Assembly: GCA_960531495.1 (NCBI GenBank)
Contig: OY482861.1
Coordinates: forward strand, 2,976,001 to 3,040,000
Direction of reading: 5' to 3'
Source: Zeus faber
Taxonomy: Eukaryota; Chordata; Actinopteri; Zeiformes; Zeidae
DNA length: 64,000 nucleotides
Made by a program: the position numbers and the translations under genes. A model generated the notes under the pieces. It saw nothing but the letters and a program-made list of their open reading frames with translations. It made no database searches and was not told the origin of the DNA. Positions 11,951 through 20,849 of this stretch are shown here, piece after piece. Every line of letters starts with the position of its first letter. Within the stretch, counting starts at the first letter, position 1.

Positions 11951-12898
11951 ATGGACCCAGCCGACACAGAAGGGCTCCGCCGCGCACTCCGGGACAGAGG
12001 AGTGTTGCTTGGGCAACATGACCGGGTCCTCCGGGACATCGCGGAACACCTCCGGACCATCTCTGCGGCCGTCAGCAGCCTGCAGGGCCCTCCGGCCCCC
12101 GTGGCCTCCCCTGCTCCTCCGACCTGCCCTCCTTCCCCCACCAGGGCTCCCAGCGCCTCTCTCGTTCCCCCTGAGCCCCACGTTCCGGCTCCAGCGCCTT
12201 ACGACGGCGATTTCGGCACCTGCCGCGCCTTCCTTGTGCAGTGCGCGGTGGTTTTCCAACAGCGGCTGTCGTCGTACGACTCCGATAGTGCCCACATCGC
12301 GTTCCTCATCTCCTGCCTGAGAGGGGCGGCTCTCGGCTGGGGTTCCGCGGTTTGGAGTCAGGGGGGTCCCGTGAGTCTCTCCTACGATCTGTTTACCCGC
12401 GAAATGAGGAGAGTCTTCGACCACCCAGTTTGCGGCAAGGAGGCCGCCAGAAGACTCCTCTCCCTCCGCCAGGGTTCCCGTAGCGTCGCCTCCCTCGTCG
12501 TCGAGTTCCGGACTCTAGCCGCGGAAAGCGGCTGGAATGACGGAGCCCTGCAGGACGTGTTCCAGCGTGCCCTGAACGACGAGTTGCGGGACGAGCTGGC
12601 ACGGCGGGACGAGCCCACGGACCTGGACCAACTAGTGGAGACCTCAATCCGCCTGGACAACCGGCTACGGGAGCGCCATCGCGAGAGGGAGGGGGCGAGC
12701 CTCCAGTCCGTGCCTCCCGCCTGGGCGGCCACGCCCCAGTCTCCAGCGCCCGCTACTCTTGGGCGCCGCACAAGTCCCCCGACTCTCTCCGATGCCGAGC
12801 CAATGCAGCTTGGTCGCTCCCGGATCTACCCAGAGGAGCGAGCACGCCGCCTACAGACCGGTGCCTCTCTGTATTGCGGTCGGCTGGGACACCTCTGA
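11951..12898 (+). pseudogene. Gypsy gag, stopped inside the zinc knuckle
   Basis: The frame starts MDPADTEGLRRALRDRG 22 bp after the LTR and runs 315 codons. An N-terminal alpha-helical region (residues ~1-45) and a Pro/Ala-rich linker (~48-85) precede the capsid-like retrotransposon_gag region (~95-225, including LRGAALGWGSAVW and VVEFRTLAAESGW). After that comes a basic stretch (RERHREREG) and an MQLGRSRIYPEERARRL motif near the end. The C-terminal CCHC knuckle is damaged: the first Cys appears as Ser (SLYCGRLGHL) and a TGA at 12896-12898 stands where a residue precedes ATCP. In relatives Gag forms the cytoplasmic particle that packages the RNA. Near-complete length suggests decay is recent. 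Confidence 0.9.
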
Positions 12899-12970
12899 GC
12901 CACCTGCCCGGTCCGGCCACGAGAGGGCGACTCCTCGGTAGGGCTACGCTCCGGCCGCTCCTTACCACGT

Positions 12971-13432
12971 CATCGCCCCTATGACTGCGCAATCAACCTC
13001 CTGCCAGGCGCCCCCCTCCCCTGCAGTCGCCTGTATAACGTCTCCCGGTCTGAACAGGAGGCCATGGAGACTCACATCCGCGACTCTCTCGCTGCCAGGA
13101 TTACTCGTCCCTCGTTTTCTCCGCTAGGCGCAGGGTTCTTCTTTGTTGCGGAGAAGGACAAGACCCTCCGTCCTTGCGTCGATTTCAGGGGACTGAACGA
13201 TATCACGATCAAAGACAAGTACCCCTTGCCCCTGATGGATTCAGTCTTCGTCCCCATCCAGGGGGCCACCCACTTTTCCAAGCTGGACCTCCGCAACGCT
13301 TACCACCTGGTCCGCATCCGCAAAGGGGACGAGTGGAAGACTGCCTTTAACACCCCGCTCGGTCACTTTGAGTACCTTGTTATGCCCTTTGGGCTGTCAA
13401 ATGCCCCAGCGGTCTTCCAGGCCCTAATTAAC
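12971..13432 (+). pseudogene. Gypsy reverse transcriptase fragment
   Basis: The frame reads through [12 protein letters not shown] and [12 protein letters not shown] into the RT fingers: [27 protein letters not shown] near 13180-13200, [23 protein letters not shown] (first catalytic Asp), then [17 protein letters not shown]. It stops there, before the expected YxDD motif, and joins LTR sequence at about 13433-13443. The joint with gag near 12945-12970 has removed the protease. The surviving piece cannot be catalytic. Confidence 0.9.
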
Positions 13433-13442
13433 GGGAGGTTAG

Positions 13443-13830
13443 CAACTAGCTTTCCCCGAGTTGCATCGCCGCGTCAGCCGCGTCAGCCGCGTCAGCCGCG
13501 TCAGCGATTGGCTCCCTTCCTAGTTCCTAGTTCCCAGTTCCAAGTTCCAAGTTCCTAGTTTATGTCTTGTTGTCTCGCCTTCCCTTCACCTGTCTGTCTC
13601 CGCTGGTCGACCAGGACTCTCCACCCAGCCTGGTTCCCCGTCTCTCCACCCGGATCCTGGACCCCATCTCCTGGTCATCATCGTCCCTGTCCTGCCCTGC
13701 TCCATCCCCCCCCGACCAGGTCCCTCCGGCCAGCTCCACCGTCCCGGTTAATAAACATCACTTTATTATTTGCCTGCCTCCCGTGTCCCTGTGTCGTGCG
13801 TTTGGGTTCCTCCCTGTTCTGGTCGTGACA
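13443..13830 (+). repeat. Gypsy 3' LTR, 5'-truncated
   Basis: 388 bp homologous to positions 11572-11929 of the 5' LTR; the first ~145 bp of the LTR are absent. Differences include a 4-copy CGCGTCAGC-type insertion (13469-13505), a shorter 7-bp minisatellite and an extra CTTTATTATTT after the polyadenylation signal. It ends GTGACA followed by the target duplication. The ten bases before it (GGGAGGTTAG) might be a relic of the polypurine tract plus LTR start; that is conjecture. Confidence 0.9.
13469..13505 (+). repeat. CGCGTCAGC tandem repeat insertion, four copies
   Basis: A 9-bp unit CGCGTCAGC is repeated about four times between GTTGCATCG and GATTGGCTCCC. The 5' LTR has these flanks directly adjoining, so this expansion is specific to the 3' LTR. 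Confidence 0.88.
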
Positions 13831-13835
13831 GTACA
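13831..13835. repeat. Target-site duplication GTACA, right copy
   Basis: Identical to 11422-11426 and directly after the terminal CA of the 3' LTR. Confidence 0.9.
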
Positions 13836-14214
13836 TCCAGTATGTATACACACACAGTCATGTTAACCTATACACTGTGGTTTAAACAGGACTACGTACT
13901 ACCCATATGCACTCACAGCACTGTGTATATCCTCTCCCACCACACACATTCACATAACAAACCGTCCCGGCACACACACACACACACACACACACACAAT
14001 GATGCAAGTCATATCAACACAGCTGAAGCCGCCTTGTGTTATGAATTCCTCTCATGCCGCAGCCTTCAGCTCTCCAGTAGCTCTCCAGCAGCTCCTCGTG
14101 TCCCAGCAGAGCTGCCGTGCAGTTGTTCTGCTGCTAAAGGCTGTCAACGTTCAGCGGGCGGACGCTCGTTTGCCCCCACCCTCCGAGCTCCCCTGCCATC
14201 CAGGGTCCTTCTGA
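13836..14214. other. No gene seen; CA-rich flank and GC-rich sequence
   Basis: It contains a CA microsatellite at about 13971-13998 and a Ser/Leu-codon-like stretch (14030-14210) with no recognisable domain. It resembles the CA-rich DNA left of the gypsy element (ACACACATTCACAT on both sides), consistent with one ancestral CA-rich locus split by the insertion. Confidence 0.6.
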
Positions 14215-14235
14215 CCCCCCCCCCCCCCCCCCCCC
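14215..14235. repeat. Poly-C tract, 21 bases
   Basis: An uninterrupted run of 21 C residues on the plus strand. Such tracts are length-unstable and error-prone in sequencing, so the count is approximate. Confidence 0.9.
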
Positions 14236-14239
14236 TTTA

Positions 14240-14660
14240 GCAGGGAGCTTGCCATCCTGCTTCTGTGTGTGGCCAGAGTCCACCGCTGCACACATCCCCT
14301 GGCCGACACGGCCCGTTGTGTTGTTTTTTTTTTATAATAGGGGGGATAAACAAAGTGTGTGTGTGGCGGAACAATCTCACGGGTTACAGGGGCCAAGTTG
14401 GGTTCACCTGTCGACGATGACGAAGCCCGGCATTGACGTGCAAGCTTGGCGGCGGTAGTGGAGTCGGGTGGTGGGGGTAGGCAGACTCAGAGCTTTACAA
14501 GGAGCGGGGCCGGGAAATGTGGCGCACGGCTGAAGGCGACGTAGCTAAATCACCTCCACGGGGTGTTTACGGGGAAGGATCATTAGCGAGCTCGGCTACC
14601 TGCGTTACCCCTCGCTCTCCCTCCGTCAGCGTTTCGGCAGGAGTCCAGGGAGTCTGATGC
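14240..14660. other. GC-rich, CpG-bearing patch; possible promoter region
   Basis: This stretch is much richer in G, C and CpG (GGCGGCGG, CACGGCTGAAGGCGACG, CTCCCTCCGTCAGCG) than the AT-rich DNA that follows at 14660-14960. It lies about 1.7 kb upstream of the first recognisable exon of the decayed gene at 16329-20552. A CpG-island promoter relic is possible, but no core promoter motif was identified. Confidence 0.3.
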
Positions 14661-15485
14661 CCTCATTAATAAAGATTACTATCTTATCCTACAATGAATA
14701 GTAGTAATTTTAATAATTATGCCGAACAGCGATAAACTTAATCTCATTAAATTAATGCCCAATCGTTCTTCTTTACAAAGAATAATCCACGTATTCATAA
14801 TAATAAATAATAATTTGGTTATCAAAATGCGTCATTATAGACGTTTTTTTTAATATCTTAATGGTATATTTTGTACGATCACATTAGCATGATGTAATAA
14901 TAATTTTGGGAATGCATTATTAAAATATATTAAAATAATTTATTTGGATGGAGTAATTTTTTGGAGAAGCTTCCGCATTGCGGGAGGAGAACGTCTGAGA
15001 GAAGCACACTATATTTACCCTATCTCCTCATGCCGTGACTGTGCCCAATATTGAAACAGCAGAAGAAGAACGGGGGCAATAAAATGGGTATAGAGTAAGT
15101 GCACGAAAAAAAAATGTTTTAGAAAGTTAACTTTTCAATTGTTACACGTTTTTGCTGTTAAATGCTAGCAGTTTTGTGTTATAACACGATATAACACGGA
15201 GAGATTATGCATGCAAAAGTTAATGACTTTGTTTTATTTTATAAAGCCGTTTTTAACATGCACAGTATCTAGCTTTAGTTAAATGTGTGTTGGAGTGGAG
15301 TGTTAACTAGCATTTAGATTTAGTTTACTGTGTGTTGGTGCAGGGAGACGGTACTGTGAGAGAGAGACGGTTTTCAAACAGACAGACGGACCCGCTAGCT
15401 AAGTTTCACTTGATCGGTTCTCCACCAAAGCGTGCTGAGAGAGTCCGGACTGTTTTTTGCCAGTTTAGACTTTATTTGAAGGTAC
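14661..15485. other. AT-rich DNA without a recognisable gene
   Basis: Nothing coding was recognised. A possible splice donor (GTAAGTGC at about 15091) ends a purine-rich stretch (AACAGCAGAAGAAGAACG), which might be a 5' exon of the downstream decayed gene; no independent support. Confidence 0.4.
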
Positions 15486-15600
15486 AATGGTACCTCGACT
15501 TATGACTGCATCTACTTACTAATCCAAGATACGATAGTCGCGAAAATTAGCATCGTCTTACGACTGACTGCTCCAAGATACGACCGTGGAAATTTGTAGT
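15486..15600. mobile_element. Possible DNA-transposon/MITE remnant
   Basis: The sequence GGTACCTCGACTTATGAC followed by repeated TTACGAC/GATACGAC phrases resembles a terminal region of short non-autonomous DNA transposons common in vertebrates. Similarity is from memory; the other end and a target duplication were not found. Confidence 0.35.
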
Positions 15601-16328
15601 TGGCGCGTCGGCGTCAGTCAGCGGGCGACCTACATCGTGTGTGCACGTTGTTCGTGGCTTATCGATTTTTTTTTCATATTTACTGTGTTTGTGCTGTGCG
15701 TTTTGTTTTTTTGTTTTTTAACTTATGAAAGCAATATGTGCTCTCTGTCATTTGGGTGGGCCGGCTGTACAAGTGGTTGCCTGCTGAAATAGAATATTTT
15801 CTGCAATGATATCTGTTATCCTCGGGCAGTGCCTGACTTTAAGGATAAACAGTAAAAGATAACATTTATAAAGTCGCGATCATGTGGGACATCTGGAACA
15901 ATCACAGCATCCCATTTTGCTGGTTCATACACATTGCTGTATGGAGGTGATTTAGCAGCATGAGAAATGTACCACTGAATTTTGGAGTCCTAAATAGTTG
16001 TAACTGGTTCTAATGTTGTGGCTGATCGGTGTGTATGTTGTTGTATGATGTTGTTGTGATTTTATTTTTTCCTATTGAAATAAAAAAAAAATGAAAGTCA
16101 AACCTGATTTTAAATTTCACTCATCCTTTGGTCATGCAATGGAAAAATAATTTTTCAATTTTGATTTTTGTATCTCCAAAAAAGCAAAATTTGAAAACCA
16201 CTCATACCCCATTTTTTCCATTTCTGATTCTGAATTGAGAATAGAGTAACCAAAAGATACAGCGATTGAAAGACCTGGTCTACACTCCTAATTGTATTTG
16301 TCCTTTTACATTTCTATTTCTATCTTAG
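15601..16328. other. No gene seen
   Basis: AT-rich intergenic or intronic DNA with T- and A-runs. Its end (TTCTATCTTAG) makes a good splice acceptor for the exon at 16329. Confidence 0.5.
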
Positions 16329-16552
16329 AAATCTCTGAGAGAAGGAGGTGGTTACCTGAGGAGGTCCATGCGGTGGAAAAGAACCTGAAGGCTTTCATTG
16401 AAAGTGGTAAAGTGCCGGGAAGGACTGAGTGTGATGCATGTATTAGAGCTTCACCTGAAGCTCTAAACCAGCGAAGCTGGACTGCATTGAAGTACTATGT
16501 AAAAAATCGTATCACTGCCATCCAATGCGAAAGTGCGAGAATAATTTATTAA
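16329..16552 (+). pseudogene. Exon 1 candidate: Myb/SANT-like domain
   Basis: Following the splice acceptor at 16327-16328, the frame reads RRRWLPEEVHAVEKNLKAFI, then SGKVPGRTECDACIRASPEA and RSWTALKYYVKNRIT, ending at TAA 16550-16552. The W...EE...V...L pattern and the later R-W-T-K-N-R helix look like a Myb/SANT-type DNA-binding fold, with a CxxC in the linker. It is intact over about 70 codons. The missing donor could mean this is a terminal exon of a shorter product or that the donor is lost. Assignment to the same gene as the GDSHLR exons rests on strand, order and remembered family architecture. Confidence 0.6.
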
Positions 16553-16731
16553 TAGAGTTGTTAAAGCATTTGCTCAAACATGTTGGTTCACGTTGCTCAA
16601 AAATGTTGGTTCATTTGATGCAACTTCATTTTTGATGATGTTTGTGTTGTTCGTTGGCATCCTGAGTACCCAGGTATACACTGGAGTTCAACTAGTTATT
16701 GATTTTATCAGGCGAAAACATTGATAATTAG
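16553..16731. other. No gene seen; intronic sequence
   Basis: It contains a near-direct repeat of TGTTGGTTCA/TTGCTCAAA phrases (16565-16625) but nothing recognisable. Confidence 0.4.
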
Positions 16732-17201
16732 TAGTTAGGTGCAGTCAAAGGCCGCAAGTCAATTCATCTGCTGATAACAACTGACTCTACGGTGGCCAAC
16801 GGGAAAACTCTACAACTAAAGAAAATACATGTAAATAGACAAAACGCAAGCAAATTTAGAAAATGTCATCATCAATTTGACAACACAGGCAACAACACAA
16901 TGGAAAAGTTCACGAAGGAACAAACTTAAAATAAAAACATCAAGAAATGTTTGTGTATCATATCTGATATATTCCCCAAATGAAGTGTCCGTGGTGAATT
17001 GCTTTTAAGTTTGTTTCTGTGCAAATGTTTCCATTGTTTTGCATCTCTTGCCTGTGTTGTCAAATTGATGATGATGTTTTCTGAATTTGCTTGTGTTTTG
17101 TCTATTTGCAGTGAGTTTTCCTGCCGACCACCGTAGGGTAGGTTTTTATCAGCAGATTAATTGAAAATGGATAGTTAGGTGCAGGCAAAGGCCAAAGGTC
17201 A
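16732..17201. mobile_element. Foldback (long inverted repeat) element with flanking 30-bp direct repeats
   Basis: Left arm 16761-16930 and right arm 17004-17162 are imperfect reverse complements of each other over ~160-170 bp, with conserved blocks such as ATAGACAAAAC, CATCATCAATTTGACAACAC and CAAACTTAAA. A ~73-bp unpaired centre lies between them. Immediately outside lie direct repeats: 16732-16761 and 17172-17201 (TAGTTAGGTGCA, then CAAAGGCC). The transcript or single strand would form a long hairpin. No coding capacity is seen. It fits a foldback/MITE-type DNA element; 30-bp direct flanks are too long for a typical target duplication. Confidence 0.78.
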
Positions 17202-18072
17202 GGGTTTACCACCATACTACTCTTCCCCCGCGTGAATACATTGCACTTTTTCTTTGTTACAAAGCATATCAGGAGACTTACTAAGCCCTGTGTGAGCCCT
17301 TGTTTGTTTTCTTGTGCCATCTGCTCCTTTTTATTTTATAATAAATAATTGTAATTTTTTATCTACCTTTTGTACAGTGGGTGTAGGTTTATTCCCCGTT
17401 CGATTAAGTTTGGAAGAAAATATTATACTGTCAAAACCATCAAATTCAATAACAATTGATTCTGTGCTCTCTTTTAAAGTATATGTGGTATTTGTCATAC
17501 TTATCTGGAAATCAATTGATGAACCGGTATTTAAGTCGAAAATGATCTGCATAATATGCTCAAATTTACTACATTTACTTACAGCGTGCCTAGGTAGAAA
17601 AATAATCTTTACTTTCCAATTTTTGATATGTTTAAGTGGTGTTGGCCTGAGGCCTGATTTCTTAAATTGGTTGTATATCCTTTCAAATTAATAATTGTAC
17701 TTTTGGAAGGTTTATATTTTTCAATCAGAATCTGACCTATTGATTAAAAAAAGTGTTCAGTGTCAAAGTTTGCATGTCAATAGACCATAACATGGTGGGT
17801 CCCCTGTGTAATCAAAAAGTCAGGTGGGGTTCCCATGAGGCTCAAAAATTCAGGTCTAAAATCTTTTTGAGGGTTATCATTTTTTAAAGTAGTTTTTGTA
17901 TCATCAAAAAATGATCCGTGATTTATGTACTCAACACTAAACGTTTTACGAGACACAAGGACGCGTTAGCATGGGGTATGCCACGTGAAAACCCCAGCAT
18001 GCAATGGGGGGCGTACCTTCGTATTCCTGTCTATTATTTGTCCGCATTTTGTTAATTGTTTATATTCTTGTT
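17202..18072. other. No gene seen; intronic sequence
   Basis: AT-rich with several short open frames on both strands (for example 17314-17691), none with a recognisable domain and none supported by splice context. Confidence 0.45.
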
Positions 18073-18149
18073 ATTTACATTTACATTTACATTTAGTCAT
18101 TAAGCAGATGCTTTTATCCAAAGCGACTTACAAGGGAGAATAACATTCA
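18073..18149 (-). mobile_element. 5'-truncated L2 3' tail copy
   Basis: Seventy-seven bp nearly identical to 1256-1331: TTTACATTTACATTTAG, then AAGCGACTTACAAGGGAGAA and TAACATTCA. Only the tail of the LINE (or a SINE sharing it) is present, as expected of severe 5' truncation during target-primed reverse transcription. Confidence 0.85.
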
Positions 18150-18489
18150 AGCAACAGCTATTTCTCTACATTCTGCTGGTACTTGTAGAGTTAATTGACT
18201 AACCGATATGATGGTCTATAGACCAATCAATAGAAAAAATAGTTTCACCTTTACAGCCAGCAGTAAGGTTTTTGGATGCTTTAAATTGCAGTACACTTGT
18301 TCTAGAAAATGATCAGTTTCTAAGTTATGGAGCCATTTCAAAATGTTATTGTCGAATAAGTGTCTTGTGCTGTTCTTATTTATCTATTGTGCCTCAACAC
18401 TTTTAGAAGCCTCGTGGAAAGTCAGTAGTATTTATTTTGGGTTTTTGTCTGTTAAGAAACAGGTGATCACCAGAAAGTGCGCCTGTAGC
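18150..18489. other. No gene seen
   Basis: Intronic-looking AT-rich DNA between the L2 tail and exon 2; it contains the repeated phrase TATGATGGTCTATAGACC, a short palindrome. Confidence 0.4.
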
Positions 18490-18554
18490 CAATTTCCACC
18501 GTGACTGGACGAAGCCACAAGCTGGTCATTACAGCAGAGTCTCCAGATAAGAAG
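18490..18554 (+). pseudogene. Exon 2 candidate: short linker exon
   Basis: The frame TGRSHKLVITAESPDKK ends at a donor (AAG|GTATTT, GT at 18555-18556). Its phase joins directly to the next exon. The upstream boundary is unclear because an in-frame TAG lies just before it. Confidence 0.5.
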
Positions 18555-18639
18555 GTATTTTTGTTTGATTATTTATGAACAATACTTGAAGACAAAAGTT
18601 GTGATTTTCATGAAAAAAAAAGACTTTCTATGTTTCTAG

Positions 18640-18856
18640 TTTGTACTTCTTGTTGGTGACTCCCATCTACGGAGCATTGTGGATGGATTTGTGAAGATGC
18701 CAGGGGACCGAGGTACTGAATGCTTTTTTGTCTCGGAGACCTGACGCAGTTTGTGTTGTAGCCCCTAGCAGCGACTTGACGGCCAGCAGGACCATCGACG
18801 AGGCAGCAGTAGACTTTCGCAGCCTCCTGGTCAGTGTCTGCAGTCGCTGGCCAAAG
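18640..18856 (+). pseudogene. Exon 3: GDSHLR motif and [20 protein letters not shown] block
   Basis: After an acceptor (TTTCTAG) the frame reads [20 protein letters not shown]. The GDS is the block I nucleophile motif of SGNH/GDSL hydrolases. At about 18712 the frame shifts, evidently with loss of a segment expected from the family, and a second frame continues [35 protein letters not shown] and SVCSRWPK. The exon ends at a weak donor (AA|GTTACG). If the frameshift is real, the product would lose the catalytic framework. Confidence 0.7.
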
Positions 18857-18996
18857 TTACGCTTCATGTTTAGTACATTTTTGGTAGTATTGGTACTATT
18901 AATACTTTTGCTTTGTGAGCTCTGCAGAACATATTTTACATTTTGAAAACAAATGTACTGTAATAAACACCTTTTTTTTTTTGTGTGTTTGTATAG

Positions 18997-19080
18997 GTGT
19001 TTGTCCTGGACTTCCTTCCGCGTCTGACTATTTGCTCCGTGAGGAATACCATCCTGTGGCGGCATGCATGGGAAGCATAT
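18997..19080 (+). pseudogene. Exon 4: VFVLDF block with internal deletion
   Basis: After a polypyrimidine-rich acceptor (GTATAG) the frame reads VFVLDFLPRLT. A neighbouring frame then gives DYLLREEYHPVAACMG before a TAA. The two pieces belong together but are out of frame, so a short deletion has occurred. No clear donor follows. Confidence 0.62.
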
Positions 19081-19211
19081 TTTAATTTTAGTACAGTTAA
19101 ATGTATAACGGAGTATATATTTTTAGACAAACCAATTCAATAAATATTTCTAATGAACAAAGTTGACATCTATGTATGCATATTTCTATTCGTCCTAATC
19201 GTTGTTTTAAG

Positions 19212-19279
19212 GCATCAAGTACTTTTCTGCAGCCAACCACTTCCCATTGAACCACCCAGAGCTGTGAAGCAGAGATGGT
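19212..19279 (+). pseudogene. Exon 5: block V region with a stop at the expected Trp
   Basis: Between an acceptor (TTTTAAG) and a strong donor (GGT|GTAAGT at 19280) the frame reads GIKYFSAANHFPLNHPEL, a TGA, then SRDG. The SRDG would begin the catalytic Asp-His block (DGxHLS) of SGNH hydrolases; the His portion would fall in a following exon that was not found. The stop codon is a one-base change from TGG. Confidence 0.62.
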
Positions 19280-19449
19280 GTAAGTACAATTGTACAATTT
19301 GTTGTCATGTCACGTGATGGCTATTTTATGAATAACTTTGCTATGTTGTGAAACCATGGCCCTGTGACATTGCTGTGAAATGCTGCTTATCGCCAACTGG
19401 AGACAACAGCGCCGCCAACAGCACGAAAGTCAAAGGTTTCTCCCGGCAG

Positions 19450-19555
19450 GTCACTTCCAACATTCTCTCCAAAAGTGGTTGTGAAGGGAGAGCTCATCGT
19501 GCCTCATCCTTCACCTAACCCTTTTGAGTGGAGACTGGTTGGAAGGGGCAGAAAG
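19450..19555 (+). pseudogene. Exon 6: PKVVVKGE linker block
   Basis: The frame from the AG at 19448-19449 reads SLPTFSPKVVVKGELIVPHP and then SPNPFEWRLVGRGRK, open to 19555. It is Pro- and basic-rich, as expected for a linker after the hydrolase-like domain. No canonical donor was identified. Confidence 0.5.
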
Positions 19556-19685
19556 ATAATCGGTTGCACACTGTTATTGTTGGGGTAAGACCCTCTGGAA
19601 ACTGTGATAGTCTCTGATATTCACTCAAAGTGTACCGATTTTCATTAAACAATTTTAATATGTTTGTTATGAAACATATGGACAT

Positions 19686-19686
<1 letters not shown>

Positions 19687-19720
<34 letters not shown>
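19687..19720. repeat. (CA)n microsatellite
   Basis: About 17 uninterrupted CA units. Confidence 0.95.
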
Positions 19721-19723
<3 letters not shown>

Positions 19724-19869
19724 CTAACACACTTTAATTAACTGAACAACTTACCAGTGAGCGCTCCGGGCTACAGTTGATTCTGCTGTCGGCTCCCCTC
19801 AACCGTCCTCTATTGTTTTGTATCCAGGAGATTTTCTGCAGTTTGTTGGTTTTTTTATTCTCTTTTTAG

Positions 19870-19910
19870 TTAGTAGTTTAGTTTAGTTTAGTTTAGTTTA
19901 GTAGTTAGTG
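19870..19910. repeat. (TTTAG)n microsatellite
   Basis: Tandem TTTAG units flanked by degenerate TTAGTAG. Intronic to the decayed gene. Confidence 0.85.
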
Positions 19911-20307
19911 CTTTTAGTTGGCCTTTTGTCAAGACATTGTCTTAAATCGACATTTTGCTCTATGATTTCACAGGTGGACACAACACCAGTAGCGTCGCCG
20001 GAATGATCCATCCCGTTATCAACTTGTTCCATCGCATCTTTCTAGCGCTGTCCAGTGTGGAGAATTTTATATTGTTTTTATATCAACAATTGTATATCAA
20101 TTTTATATCAAGAAAATTTTGCTTTGCTTACATGGGAAAGCCACGGTGGGACATTGGCAGAAAGCTACTGCCTCCAAGAGGACACTGGGAACGGAGCAGG
20201 TTTGCTTTGTTCGTTGTTTTTCTTCTTTTTTCAATGACATTTTTGATAGTAGTACTTCATTTTAGTTTTATTTTGTCCATGCATTCCATTCTCTTGCTTT
20301 TTTTTAG

Positions 20308-20552
20308 GGGAAGGCAGCACCAACCGTTGTGGAGGTGTCTTCAAAGCCACACCTGCCAGTGATGTGCCAGTTCTTGTGAAGGAATAGCAGCGCTCTCAAA
20401 CATTTGTCAAAGGTCCGAGTGATGCTGCTCCTTATTATCCTGATATGGAGAGTGCTACAGTGTTTTCTGATGTTGCAGCAGAGCTTGACGCTAGCAGTTC
20501 TGTCATGGGAACAATTGATGTCACTTCTATCAGCGGAACAGGTGATAGCTGA
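20308..20552 (+). pseudogene. Exon 7 candidate: acidic terminal exon
   Basis: A T-rich acceptor (TTTTTTTTAG) precedes a frame reading ATPASDVPVLVKE, a TAG, then QRSQTFVKGPSDAAPYYPDM and SDVAAELDASSSVMGTIDVT, ending at TGA 20550-20552. Apart from the one stop it looks coding in composition. No domain is recognised. Confidence 0.42.
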
Positions 20553-20849
20553 GAACATTTTTTAACAAAGAAAAACGTAGAACACTTTCAGTGCCGGGAA
20601 AGCATACGTTGAGTGTTTACACAAATGGTCCTTTTACGATCTAGAAAAACTGAGATAACGACTAAAACTTTCGTGACAGTGATATACAGGAATGTAAGAT
20701 CTCCTGTGAAAGAGTCGGGCGTCACCAAACAAACATATGCCTCAGCATTCAGACATCACTTGGTGGTAGAATTATATCATTCATTAACATTGATCATCAT
20801 TTTTCTCTCACACTCCCTTCTGTTGTTCCCAGTGGAATGATACAAAAGG
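20553..20849. other. No clear gene; possible 3' part of the decayed gene
   Basis: A short open frame (20613-20840) starts MVLLRSRKTEITTKTFV but shows no domain. Composition at 20600-20760 is less AT-rich than its surroundings and could be a further degraded exon. Confidence 0.3.

Larger units (their letters stand above)
11427..13830 (+). mobile_element. Ty3/gypsy (sushi-like) LTR retrotransposon, internally deleted
   Basis: The element runs from TGTTAGG to GTGACA between two GTACA target duplications. Order: 5' LTR (11427-11929), gag (from 11951), a fragment of RT, and a 5'-truncated 3' LTR. Protease, most of RT, RNase H and integrase are missing, so it is about 2.4 kb where full relatives are about 5 kb. 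The gag style (a QLGR motif before the zinc knuckle) and RT motifs resemble fish sushi-ichi-like Metaviridae. The perfect target duplication and close LTR similarity suggest a fairly recent insertion. It would depend on a relative's enzymes to move. Confidence 0.92.
16329..20552 (+). pseudogene. Decayed multi-exon gene: Myb/SANT-like exon plus GDSHLR SGNH-hydrolase-like domain
   Basis: Seven plus-strand segments, in the right order and mostly with plausible splice signals, read as one protein family: a Myb-like exon, a short linker exon, the GDSHLR exon, a VFVLDF exon, a GIKYFSAANHFPLN exon, a PKVVVKGE exon and an acidic terminal exon. Frameshifting gaps near 18712 and in the fourth exon, a stop where a Trp is expected in the fifth, and an internal TAG in the last show that it is broken. 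From memory this resembles a multi-copy group of uncharacterised fish proteins; I know no assigned function. GDS...DG blocks suggest an SGNH/GDSL hydrolase fold. Individual exons are listed separately. Confidence 0.65.

Noticed and set aside
11785-12771. Minus-strand frames opposite gag
   Set aside because: Shadows of GC-rich gag codons without a domain.
13445-13560. C-terminal extension of the RT fragment ([20 protein letters not shown]...)
   Set aside because: This is LTR sequence and the 9-bp repeat read in the RT frame by chance.
13562-13866. Pro/Ser-rich frames in the 3' LTR
   Set aside because: Same sequence as the non-coding 5' LTR; no protein family.
17314-17691. 125-codon plus-strand frame
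   Set aside because: AT-rich composition, no domain, and an antisense frame of similar quality overlaps it.
19955-20362. 135-codon hydrophobic frame
   Set aside because: It spans the intron and acceptor of the decayed gene; hydrophobicity comes from T-rich intron sequence.
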